This document shows positions 17,329 to 25,618 of a stretch of DNA of 64,000 nucleotides, piece after piece. Numbering within the stretch: position 1 is the stretch's first letter; each line of letters starts with the position of its first letter. The stretch covers positions 2,728,001-2,792,000 of the forward strand of contig NZ_AP025171.1 in the NCBI RefSeq assembly GCF_003402535.2, read 5' to 3'. The position numbers were made by a program, and so were the translations under genes. This DNA is from Cupriavidus sp. P-10. GTDB taxonomy: Bacteria > Pseudomonadota > Gammaproteobacteria > Burkholderiales > Burkholderiaceae. Below the pieces are notes generated by a model. It was not told the DNA's origin. It ran no database searches and saw nothing but the letters and a program-made list of their open reading frames with translations.

Positions 17329-18381
17329 GTGCCAGTGACCACCACACCTCCGCGGCGCGCCAGCGCCGTCCCCGCCTCCACTCGCCAGGGCACGCTTTCC
17401 CCAGCGGCCGGAGAAGGTGCGCCGCGCCGCGCCGTACCCTCGCAGGTCTCGCTGCTGTGGGAAAGTACCGCGCCGGTCATGCAGCGTTTGATGGCGCAGG
17501 TGGAGCGGGTGGCGCCCACCGATGTCACCATGCTTGCGGTGGGGGAAAGCGGCTCGGGCAAGGAGGTGGTGGCCCGCGCCGTGCATGAGCGCAGCGCGCG
17601 GCGCAACGGCCCCTTCATCGCCGTCAACTGCGGCGCGATCCAGCCGACGCTGATCGAGTCGGAGCTGTTCGGGCACGAGAAAGGCGGATTTACCGGCGCG
17701 ATCGAGCAGAAGGCGGGGTACTTCGAGCAGGCGCAGGGCGGCACCCTGTTCCTTGACGAAGTCACCGAAATGCCGCTGGAGATGCAGATCAAATTGTTGC
17801 GGGTTCTGGAAAGCCGCACCTTCCACCGCGTCGGCGGGGATACGCTGATCGTCACCGATGTGCGCATCCTGGCCGCCACCAACCGCGACCCGGTCGACGC
17901 CGTGCGCACGGGCCAGTTGCGCGAAGACCTGCTGTACCGGCTGGCCGTGTTCCCCCTGCATATCCCGCCACTGCGCGAGCGCCCGGACGATATCGTGCCG
18001 CTGGCCCGGCATTTCCTCGCCGAATACAACGCGATGGAACACGCCGACAAGGCCTTCTCGGCGGCTTCGCTGGAGCGGCTGGTGCGCTATGACTGGCCGG
18101 GCAACGTGCGCGAGCTGAAGAACGCGGTCTACCGCGCCTTTATCCTCGCCGACAAGATGGTCGAGATCGGCAATCCCAACCTCGCCACGCAGCCGCCGCG
18201 GCCCACCACCGTGGATGGCGTGGTCAACGTGCGCGTGGGCACCACGCTGGCCGATACCCAGCGCGAGATCATCATGGCCACGCTGGCGCGCTTCGACGGC
18301 GACAAGCGCCAGGCGGCGCGCGCCCTCGGCATCAGCCTGAAGACGCTGTACAACCGCCTGGACGCGTACCGCTCGCTTTAG
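17329..18381 (+). CDS. Sigma54 activator (EBP) lacking a receiver domain
   Basis: Protein of 350 aa: a short N-terminal tail of about 45 residues, then an AAA+ domain (Walker [15 protein letters not shown] sigma54 loop, Walker [13 protein letters not shown], arginine-rich sensor region LREDLLYRL) and a Fis-type helix-turn-helix ([20 protein letters not shown]). There is no receiver or other sensor domain, so activity must be set by expression, a partner protein, or constitutively. The GTG start is uncertain; no good ribosome binding site or upstream ATG exists. It closely parallels the divergent regulator at 15562-16962 and may be its truncated duplicate. Confidence 0.85.
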   Translation: MPVTTTPPRRASAVPASTRQGTLSPAAGEGAPRRAVPSQVSLLWESTAPVMQRLMAQVERVAPTDVTMLAVGESGSGKEVVARAVHERSARRNGPFIAVNCGAIQPTLIESELFGHEKGGFTGAIEQKAGYFEQAQGGTLFLDEVTEMPLEMQIKLLRVLESRTFHRVGGDTLIVTDVRILAATNRDPVDAVRTGQLREDLLYRLAVFPLHIPPLRERPDDIVPLARHFLAEYNAMEHADKAFSAASLERLVRYDWPGNVRELKNAVYRAFILADKMVEIGNPNLATQPPRPTTVDGVVNVRVGTTLADTQREIIMATLARFDGDKRQAARALGISLKTLYNRLDAYRSL

Positions 18382-18391
18382 GACAGCCGGT

Positions 18392-20326
18392 TCAGGACGG
18401 CGCCGTGCGACCGGCGGGCGGATCGGCCAGCGCGCGCGACAGTGCATCGATCGCCAGCGGCTTGGTCAGGTGCGCGTGGAAACCGGCCAGCTTGCTGCGC
18501 CGCTGGTCTTCCGGGGTACCGCGCCCGGTCAGCGCCAGGAAGCGTACGTCCGCGCCGCACGTCTGGCGCAACGCCTGCAGGACCTCATAGCCCGACATGT
18601 CGGGCATCTCCAGATCGAGCAGCACGCAGTCGGGGCGGAAGCTGACCGCCAGCGCCAGCGCCTGGTGGCCGCCATGGGCCGCGCGCGCATCGTGGCCGAG
18701 CATGCTCAGCAGTTCGGCCATGCTGTCGGCGGAATCGGCATTGTCGTCGACCACCAGTACGCGCCGCCGTGGCGCCGTTCCCTGCGCTGGCGCGGCGGCT
18801 TCGCGGCGCGGCGCGCCGGAGCGCGGCAGGATCACGGTGAAGGTGCTGCCCTTGCCGGGCCCGGCGCTGTCGGCCTGGACCGCGCCGCCGTGCGCTTCGA
18901 CCACGGCCTTGGCCAGCGCCAGCCCGACGCCGAGCCCGCTGCGGCTGCTCTCGGCTTCCTGCGAGAACAGGTTGAAGATCCGGTCCAGCGCCGCGGGCTG
19001 CAGGCCGCGTCCGGTATCGGAGACGGTTGTCACCACGCGCGCAGGCTCGACCTGGACCCGCACGCTGACGGTGCCGCCGCGCGGGGTGTACTTGGTGGCG
19101 TTGCTGAGCAGGTTCAGCAGCACCTGTCCCAGCCGGTTGGCGTCGGCGCGCACGTGGGGCGAGGCTGCGGGCAGCTCCGCCACCAGTTGCTGGCCAGCGG
19201 CTTCGAGCACCGGCCGGATCGCTTCCAGGCTGGTGCTGACCACGTCGTTGTACGCGGTCGGCGTCAGTTCCATCTTCAACTTGCCCGCGGTCACCCGGCC
19301 GACATCGAGCAGGTCGTTGACCAGACGTTCGAGCTGGCGCAGCTGCCGGTCGATGATCGCGGCGCAATGGCGGATGCGGGTATCGGCATCCGGCGTCAGC
19401 GCGATTACTTCGACCGCGTTGCGCACCGGAGCCAGCGGGTTGCGCAGTTCGTGCCCGAGGATGGCAAGGAACGATTGCAGGCGCCGGTTGCCGGATTCGA
19501 GCAGCTCCAGGCGCAGTGCGTCGCTGATATCGCGCGCGGTCCAGATCAGTCCGACCGGGCAGGCCGCGGCATCGCGCACCAGCACCATGCGGGTCTGGCA
19601 GCGCACGATCGTGCCATCCTGGCGTGCCAGGCGCTCGTCGCCGGCCCACTGGCCGCAGGCGCGCGCGGCTTCCAGCGCAAGACGGTCGCGCCCGGCGGCT
19701 GCATCCGGGCCGGTGTACAGCAGCGCCAGCGGCTTGCCGATCGCGTCAGCCTCCGCATATCCCGTCACGGCCTGCGCGCCGACGTTCCAGCTGCGGATGG
19801 TGCCATCCAGTTCCAGCTCGCAGACCGCGGTGCCGGGCAGGTTGTCGGCCAGCAGTTGGAGGCGCGACTCGGCCAGCCGCACGTGATCGGCCGCGGCATC
19901 CTGGACGGTGGTATCGCGGCACGCCACCACGAAGCCGCCGGCGATCGCATGCATGACACAGGCGGCCTGCAGCTGGCTGCCGTCCCGCCGCACGCGCCAG
20001 CCCCGGTCGCGCGCGCTGCCGGCCCGCGCGGCGGCCTGCTGCCATTGCTGCGGCAGCCCGGCAGCGACGTCGTCGGCGCGATGCAGGCAGGAAAAATGGT
20101 GGCCGGCGATGTCTTCCACGCGGTGGCCGAACACGCGCCGAGCGGCCTCGGGCCATGCGACGATGCGGCCGTCGGCATCCGTTTCGAACACCGCCACGTC
20201 CTCGACCGCATCCAGCAGGCGCCGGTATTGCTCAGCCGTCGGCTGCCCCGCTTGCGCGGTGGGCACTCCTTCCGCATCTGCCAGATGTGGCGCGCGGGCA
20301 CCTTTCGCCGCTAGCGGCTCCGACAT
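18392..20326 (-). CDS. PAS-PAS hybrid sensor histidine kinase
   Basis: Soluble hybrid kinase of 644 aa: PAS domains at about residues 28-150 and 155-270 (DNLPGTAVCELELDGTIRSW), HisKA with H-box LGHELRNPLAPVRNAVEV, HATPase with N-box LLNLLSNATKYTP and G1 box VSDTGRGL, and a C-terminal receiver (VLVVDDNADSADSM, phospho-acceptor in CVLLDLEMPDMSG). No transmembrane helices, so a cytosolic signal is sensed. The ATG at 20326 is preferred over an upstream in-frame start, though its ribosome binding site is weak. Its 3' end converges with the sigma54 activator 10 bases away. Output partner unknown. Confidence 0.9.
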   Translation of the reverse strand: MSEPLAAKGARAPHLADAEGVPTAQAGQPTAEQYRRLLDAVEDVAVFETDADGRIVAWPEAARRVFGHRVEDIAGHHFSCLHRADDVAAGLPQQWQQAAARAGSARDRGWRVRRDGSQLQAACVMHAIAGGFVVACRDTTVQDAAADHVRLAESRLQLLADNLPGTAVCELELDGTIRSWNVGAQAVTGYAEADAIGKPLALLYTGPDAAAGRDRLALEAARACGQWAGDERLARQDGTIVRCQTRMVLVRDAAACPVGLIWTARDISDALRLELLESGNRRLQSFLAILGHELRNPLAPVRNAVEVIALTPDADTRIRHCAAIIDRQLRQLERLVNDLLDVGRVTAGKLKMELTPTAYNDVVSTSLEAIRPVLEAAGQQLVAELPAASPHVRADANRLGQVLLNLLSNATKYTPRGGTVSVRVQVEPARVVTTVSDTGRGLQPAALDRIFNLFSQEAESSRSGLGVGLALAKAVVEAHGGAVQADSAGPGKGSTFTVILPRSGAPRREAAAPAQGTAPRRRVLVVDDNADSADSMAELLSMLGHDARAAHGGHQALALAVSFRPDCVLLDLEMPDMSGYEVLQALRQTCGADVRFLALTGRGTPEDQRRSKLAGFHAHLTKPLAIDALSRALADPPAGRTAPS

Positions 20327-20569
20327 GGGCACACCCTGTGTGGTTGTGGACGAACATGGCAGGCCGTCCACGACCGCGGATGCGAACGCCCGGCATGCCA
20401 CCAAGCCCGGCACATGGCACGGCTAAATGCCCGCCAGTGGCGGGCATGCAGAACCATGATAGGTGTTAGTGGCACGGATCGCGACCGCAGCCATGCCGCA
20501 CGCCTGATCCGCGCACCCACGCCAACTACGCGCACGCAACGCGCGCGCTGGCTGTGGCGCGCCGGACGG

Positions 20570-21577
20570 CTAGCGGCCCCGGCGCAGCTGGACCATCGCC
20601 GCCACCGCGGCGGACGCCCCGACCACCAGCGCGGTGGCCAGTATCGGATACCGGGCCGTGGTCGTATAGGGACATGACTGCAGCGCGGTGCGCGTGCCGC
20701 TGCGCTCCTGCAGTCCGCTGCCACTGCCATACAGCGCGTTGTCCTCGAGCGGGCCGGCCGGGTGGCGCGTCTGCTGGGCACGGCCCATGAAACGGCGCAT
20801 GAAGCGGTCAAAGGTATGCGGTGTGTGATACGCCGCCGCGGAGAAGGCCTTGGCCGCGCCGCCGACGAAGAGGTCGCGGCGCGGGTTCTCGGCGGCGAAC
20901 AGGATCGCATCGGCGGCCAGCGCCGGATCGTACAGCGGCGGCGGCAGGCGCGGCTCGACATCGAGGAAGTTCTTGGCATGCATGGCCAGCGGGGTTTCCA
21001 GGCCGGCGGGCTTGATCAGCGTGACGCTCACCGGCGCCTGCTCCTGCTCCAGTTCCAGCCGCAGCGAATCGGTAAAGCCCTTGATCGCGTGCTGCGAGGC
21101 CGCGTAGGCGCTCTGCAGGGGCAGCGGCCCGTCGGAGGCCTCGCTGCCCATGTTGATGATGGTGCCGCCGCATTCGCGCAGGTGCGCGGCCGCCGCCAGC
21201 GAGCCATGCACGGTGCCCCAGTAGTTGGTGTCGAACAGCCGCCGCTGGTCTTCCAGCGGCACGTCGCCGTGGCGGCCGAAGATCGTCACGCCGGCGTTGT
21301 TGATCCACGTGTCGAAGCTGCCGAAGCGCTCGATCGCGGCCTGCGCGACCTTCGCGACGTCTTCGTGGCGGCCCACATCGGCGGTGATGGTGATGACTTC
21401 GGCACCCTGCTCGCGCAACTCTTCGGCGAGCTTGTGCAGCGAATCCTCGCTGCGCGCGACCAGCACCAGCCGCGCACCGCGCGCCGCGGCCTTGCGCGCG
21501 GTGATCAACCCCACGCCGCTGGTAGCGCCGGTCAGCACGATCACCTGCGAGCCGATTTTCTTCAGGGTCGGTTTCAT
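20570..21577 (-). CDS. SDR family oxidoreductase with C-terminal membrane anchor
   Basis: Short-chain dehydrogenase of 335 aa: cofactor motif TGATSGVGLITA, NNAGVTIFG, catalytic YAASQHAIKGF with Gln-His where Tyr-x-x-x-Lys usually has its Lys; the Lys falls as HAIKGF three residues later, so the exact pair should be checked. The last 30 residues include one hydrophobic helix (YPILATALVVGASAAVAAMV) and a basic end, suggesting a membrane anchor. GAGGAGG precedes the ATG at 21577; the longer frame to 21685 is not supported. Substrate unknown. Confidence 0.87.
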   Translation of the reverse strand: MKPTLKKIGSQVIVLTGATSGVGLITARKAAARGARLVLVARSEDSLHKLAEELREQGAEVITITADVGRHEDVAKVAQAAIERFGSFDTWINNAGVTIFGRHGDVPLEDQRRLFDTNYWGTVHGSLAAAAHLRECGGTIINMGSEASDGPLPLQSAYAASQHAIKGFTDSLRLELEQEQAPVSVTLIKPAGLETPLAMHAKNFLDVEPRLPPPLYDPALAADAILFAAENPRRDLFVGGAAKAFSAAAYHTPHTFDRFMRRFMGRAQQTRHPAGPLEDNALYGSGSGLQERSGTRTALQSCPYTTTARYPILATALVVGASAAVAAMVQLRRGR

Positions 21578-21905
21578 CTGCCGCTTCCTCCTCGGGGATA
21601 GTCCCGGCACCGCGCCGGACTTAGCGTTAACAATAGCCCTTCGCAAATTACGTTCCTGTTTGCGACGGCTTTGCTTCGGCTTCACGCCGGTTACGCGCCG
21701 GTTACGCGTCGGCCTGCGCGCGCCCGGACGTGCCCGGTCCGGGGCGGATGTTCGGCAGATTTACAACGTCCGGTAAGAACCACATGCCGGCCGCCGGCCC
21801 TGGGCGAACAGGGCGCCATCCTGCCCTGCTGTAGGACGGGCGCCGATTTCGGCCGCGCCATGTGCTGCCTAAGCTGGATGCATCTTCCCGCAACCGGCGA
21901 CAGCC
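21578..21905. other. Divergent intergenic region SDR / ligD
   Basis: These 328 bases hold no gene I can support. They contain the candidate direct-repeat site at 21758-21784 and TGTAGGAC (about 21831-21838) 70 bases before ligD. Confidence 0.55.
21758..21784 (-). promoter_or_regulatory. Candidate TGTGGTTC / TGTAAATC direct-repeat site
   Basis: On the minus strand TGTGGTTC (21784-21777) and TGTAAATC (21765-21758) are 19 bp apart. The core CCGGTAAGAACCACAT (21770-21785) is 14/16 identical to 14536-14551. It lies 181 bp upstream of the SDR start and 121 bp upstream of ligD, so either gene could be controlled. Confidence 0.45.
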
Positions 21906-24803
21906 ATGGCCAAGACGACGCGACAGGAATCCGGCGACGGCCGTACCGCGGCAAAGCGCACCGCCGCGCGCAGCGGCACCCCTGCCCGCAAGCGCTCGCC
22001 GCCGGCGGCGCGCAAGGCCGGCGTGGTTGCTCGCAAGCGCAGTCCGGCCAGCGCCGCGCTGGACAAATACCACCGCATGCGCGACTTCGGCGCCACGCCG
22101 GAGCCCAGCGGTGCCGCTGCCCGCGCGCGTGGAGCGCCGCGCAAGCGCGCCGGCGAGCTGTCGTTCGTGATCCAGAAGCATGCGGCGCGGCAGCTGCACT
22201 ACGACTTCCGGCTCGAACTCGGCGGCACGCTGAAAAGCTGGGCCGTGCCCAAGGGCCCGAGCCTGGATCCGGCCGACAAGCGCATGGCAGTCCACGTCGA
22301 AGACCATCCGATGGACTACGCCGGCTTCGAGGGCGTCATCCCCGCGGGGCACTACGGCGCGGGCACGGTGATCGTCTGGGACCGCGGCACCTGGGTGCCG
22401 GTCGGCGACGCCGACGCCGGCTACCGCGACGGCAAGCTCAAGTTCGAGCTGCGCGGCGAGAAGCTGCATGGCCACTGGACGCTGGTGCGGATGCGCGGCA
22501 GCCGGCAGAAGGCGCAGGACGCCTGGCTGCTGATCAAGGAACGCGACGACGCCGCGATGCCGGCTTCGGCGTTCGACGTGGTCGAAGCCCTGCCCGACAG
22601 CGTGCTGGGCGGGACGGCGCGCAAGCCCAAAGGTGCCACCAAGGCCGCCAGCCCGGCGCCGAAGAAGGCGAAGGCCAGTGCCGGCAAGAAGGCCGCCGCC
22701 GCTGGCTCCGCCAAGGCGCTGAAGCCGCCGACCGGCGCGCCGCGCGCGGCGTTGCCGCTGGCGCTGGCGCCGCAGCTGGCCACGCTGGTCGACAAGCCTC
22801 CTGCTGACGCAGCGGCCTGGCGCTACGAGATCAAGTTCGACGGCTACCGGGTGCTGGCGCGCATCGACGGCAAGGACGTGCGGCTGTTCACGCGCCAGGG
22901 CAATGACTGGACCGCGAAGCTGCGCGCGCTGGCGCGCGACGTCGGCGCACTCGGGCTGCCAGACGGCTGGCTCGACGGCGAGATCGTGGTGCTCGGCAAG
23001 CATGGCGAGACCGATTTCCAGGCCTTGCAGAACGCATTCGATACCGCGCACGCCGAGGCGATCCAGTACTTCGTGTTCGACCTGCCCTTCTATGCCGGCC
23101 ATGACCTGCGCAAGGTGCCGCTGGTCGAGCGCCGCGCGCTGCTGCGGCATATCTTTGCCGGCAATACCGCGCCGCGGCTGCAGTTCAGCGAGGACTTCGA
23201 GGCCGCGCCCGACGAGATGCTCGACGCCGCCTGCCGCATGAAGCTCGAAGGCGTGATCGGCAAGCGCGCCGATTCCAGCTACGTCAGCGCGCGCAGCAAC
23301 ACCTGGATCAAGCTCAAGTGCACCTTGCGCCAGGAGTTCGTGGTGGCGGGCTTTACCGATCCCAAGGGCAGCCGCACCGGCATCGGCTCGCTGCTGCTGG
23401 GCGTGCATGACAGCGGCGGCCGGCTGCGCTACGCCGGCAATGTCGGCACCGGCTTCGACACCCGTACGCTCGACGAACTGCGCGCGCAACTTGACGCGCT
23501 GCGCACCGGTACGTCGCCGTTCGCTCCTGTGCCGGCCGGTGTGAAGGGGCACTGGGTGCGGCCCAAGCTGGTGGCCGAGGTGTCGTTTGGCAGCTGGACG
23601 CGCGAAGGACGCGTGCGCCATGCCGTGTTCCACGGGCTGCGCACCGACAAGCCGGCGGGCACGGTCTCGGTGGAGAAGCCGGCTGCACCGGCCGGCAAGG
23701 GGACGAAGACAGGGACAAAGGCTGCGGCGAAGGTGGCGGAGAAGAAAACAGCGGCGAAGAAGACAGCGGCAGCGAAGAAGACACCCGCAAGGCGCGCAGC
23801 CAGGACCGCTTCGAAGAGCGCCGACAAAGCCCGGGCAAGATCCGCGACAGAAACCGCGGCAGAAACAGAAACCGCATCAAAAGCCAGCGCCCACGGCAGG
23901 CAGCCCACCGCGCTCGGCGGAAAGGTCAGGATCAGCCATGCCGAACGGGTGATCGACACCGACTCCGGGCTGACCAAGGGCGACCTGGTGCGGTATTACG
24001 AGCAGGCTGCGCCACTGATGCTGCCGCACCTGCGCGGCCGCCCGATCGCGATGGTGCGCGCGCCTGCCGGGGTCGGCGGCGAACAGTTCTTCCAGCGCCA
24101 TGGCGACACGCTGCGCGTCGACGGTATCAACATCCTGGACCCGTCGCTGTGGCCGGGACACCCCGCGCTGCTGGAGATCGTGTCGGCCGAGGGGCTCGTC
24201 TCCGCGGCCCAGCTCAACGTGGTCGAGTTCCACACCTGGAACGCCAGCAAGCGCAGCCTCGACCGGCCCAACCGCATCATCTTCGACCTGGACCCCGGCG
24301 AAGGCGTGCCCTGGGACCATATGCAGGAGGCCGCCGCGCTGATGAAGGCACTGCTCGACGAGCTTGGCCTGGCCAGCTTCCTGAAGACCAGCGGCGGCAA
24401 GGGGCTGCACGTGGTGGTGCCGATCACGCAGCGCGCCGGCTGGGACGAGGTCAAGGATTTCGCCCTGGACGTGGTGCGCCATGTTGCCGCCACCATCCCG
24501 CAGCGCTTCGTCGCCAAGAGCGGGGCGCGCAACCGCGTAGGGAAGATTTTCATCGATTACCTGCGCAATGGTGTCGGCGCGACCACGGTCGCGGCGTTTT
24601 CTGCACGCGCGCGCCCGGGGCTCGGCGTATCGATCCCGGTCTCGTGGGAAGAACTCGATACGCTAAAGAGCGCGGCGCAATGGACCGTCGCCAACGTGGG
24701 CGCGCGGCTGCAGGCCTTGCAGGCCGACGATCCGTGGGCCGGCTATGCCAGCGTGCGGCAGGCGATCACGCGCGCCGCGGCGCGGCTCGGGCGCGCAGGT
24801 TGA
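21906..24803 (+). CDS. ligD: Multifunctional non-homologous end-joining ligase LigD
   Basis: 965 aa carrying all three LigD modules in the Pseudomonas-type order. The 3'-phosphoesterase (about 75-215) shows FVIQKHAARQLHYDFRLELG and VHVEDHPMDYAGFEGVIP. The ATP-dependent ligase (about 285-600) has the adenylation lysine in YEIKFDGYR and a late WIKLKCTLRQEFVV. The polymerase/primase (about 670-960) has catalytic acidic residues in IIFDLDPGEGVPW. Ala/Lys-rich linkers lie at the N-terminus and around residues 590-665. With Ku it repairs double-strand breaks by end joining; the ku gene lies 3 kb downstream on the same strand. Start supported by the family N-terminus; a strong ribosome binding site is not evident. 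Confidence 0.95.
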   Translation: MAKTTRQESGDGRTAAKRTAARSGTPARKRSPPAARKAGVVARKRSPASAALDKYHRMRDFGATPEPSGAAARARGAPRKRAGELSFVIQKHAARQLHYDFRLELGGTLKSWAVPKGPSLDPADKRMAVHVEDHPMDYAGFEGVIPAGHYGAGTVIVWDRGTWVPVGDADAGYRDGKLKFELRGEKLHGHWTLVRMRGSRQKAQDAWLLIKERDDAAMPASAFDVVEALPDSVLGGTARKPKGATKAASPAPKKAKASAGKKAAAAGSAKALKPPTGAPRAALPLALAPQLATLVDKPPADAAAWRYEIKFDGYRVLARIDGKDVRLFTRQGNDWTAKLRALARDVGALGLPDGWLDGEIVVLGKHGETDFQALQNAFDTAHAEAIQYFVFDLPFYAGHDLRKVPLVERRALLRHIFAGNTAPRLQFSEDFEAAPDEMLDAACRMKLEGVIGKRADSSYVSARSNTWIKLKCTLRQEFVVAGFTDPKGSRTGIGSLLLGVHDSGGRLRYAGNVGTGFDTRTLDELRAQLDALRTGTSPFAPVPAGVKGHWVRPKLVAEVSFGSWTREGRVRHAVFHGLRTDKPAGTVSVEKPAAPAGKGTKTGTKAAAKVAEKKTAAKKTAAAKKTPARRAARTASKSADKARARSATETAAETETASKASAHGRQPTALGGKVRISHAERVIDTDSGLTKGDLVRYYEQAAPLMLPHLRGRPIAMVRAPAGVGGEQFFQRHGDTLRVDGINILDPSLWPGHPALLEIVSAEGLVSAAQLNVVEFHTWNASKRSLDRPNRIIFDLDPGEGVPWDHMQEAAALMKALLDELGLASFLKTSGGKGLHVVVPITQRAGWDEVKDFALDVVRHVAATIPQRFVAKSGARNRVGKIFIDYLRNGVGATTVAAFSARARPGLGVSIPVSWEELDTLKSAAQWTVANVGARLQALQADDPWAGYASVRQAITRAAARLGRAG

Positions 24804-24885
24804 GCCGCGCCGCGGCACATTTCTTGCCCCGATTTCCATAGACAGCCGGCGTGAGCGCCGCGCCGCAACCTACGGAGAGACCGCA

Positions 24886-25299
24886 ATGATCCACCTCAGC
24901 ATTCCCGGTACGATCCGCGCCGCTGGCACCGGCACCGGCAGCAGCACCGGCGCGCCGCGCGGCCGGCGCGCGCTGCGCCGCCTGCTGGTTTCCTGCGCCA
25001 TGCTGTCGTTCGCCGCCGCGCCGGTGCAGGCGCGCCTGCCGGCACCCACGCCCGAGCAGCAGCAGGCAGCTGAAGCCAAGAAGGCCAAGGAGGCGGAAAC
25101 GGCCAAGCAGCAGGCCGAGGCCCTGACGCGCGTGCAAGACCAGCTGGCCACGCGCTTCGGCAAGGGTGCCACGGCAACGGGCGCCACCGAACCCGGAAAG
25201 GTCCCGCAGAAGGCTGCCGAAGCTCCTGGTTCTACAGGCCCGCACGGCGGCACCTCGCCAAGTGCCGAGGCACACAGCGGCGAGGCCGCGCGCCGCTAA
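24886..25299 (+). CDS. Hypothetical exported small protein
   Basis: Protein of 137 aa with a long basic N-terminal region, then a hydrophobic segment LRRLLVSCAMLSFAAAPVQA ending in an AxA-type cleavage site near residue 48. The mature part is polar, with a short coiled-coil-like Glu/Ala/Lys/Gln stretch (PEQQQAAEAKKAKEAETAKQ). GGAGAG precedes the ATG. It follows ligD by 82 bases and may be co-transcribed. I do not recognise a family; probably periplasmic. Confidence 0.6.
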   Translation: MIHLSIPGTIRAAGTGTGSSTGAPRGRRALRRLLVSCAMLSFAAAPVQARLPAPTPEQQQAAEAKKAKEAETAKQQAEALTRVQDQLATRFGKGATATGATEPGKVPQKAAEAPGSTGPHGGTSPSAEAHSGEAARR

Positions 25300-25618
25300 G
25301 GCCGAGGTGGCGGCCTGATGCCGACCTGATGCCGCCAGCGCGCCCGGGATGCCGGCGCGCGAGCCCGGCACGCCTCTTGCCACGGCGAAGCGGAACGGCC
25401 TCTTCGAAGGCCCGTGGATAAGCCGCCACAAAGGGGGAATGCAATGGACCACTTCTGCATGCGTGTAATAACTACAATCGAGACGTCACCTGGCTTGGCA
25501 AGATTTGCAAACCCGGCCCAAGGGCCGGTGCACCTTTACCTGTTTCCGAACCCGCCTCGCGCATGTGCGGCCGCGATCGGCTCCGGACGTGCGCATCCGC
25601 GCGCGTCAGCGTGACACC
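25300..25618. other. Intergenic region upstream of the REC-PAS hybrid kinase
   Basis: These 319 bases hold no established gene. A possible leader ORF (25444-25614) is listed separately. GTAATAACTACA (25465-25476) matches 11 of 12 bases of the 14539-14550 motif but points the other way relative to the next gene. TACAAT at 25473 could serve as a -10 element. Confidence 0.5.
25444..25614 (+). CDS. Possible small leader ORF before the hybrid kinase
   Basis: Open frame of 56 aa beginning MDHFCMRVITTIETSPGLAR, with AGGGGG seven bases upstream. It ends four bases before the ATG of the hybrid kinase, whose own ribosome binding site is poor, so coupling is possible. The composition is not diagnostic and no family is recognised. 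It may be chance. Confidence 0.3.
   Translation: MDHFCMRVITTIETSPGLARFANPAQGPVHLYLFPNPPRACAAAIGSGRAHPRASA

Noticed and set aside
25465..25476. Sixth member of the TGTAA/TGTAG regulatory motif set
   Set aside because: GTAATAACTACA resembles the core but faces opposite to the next gene and lacks a second half-site.
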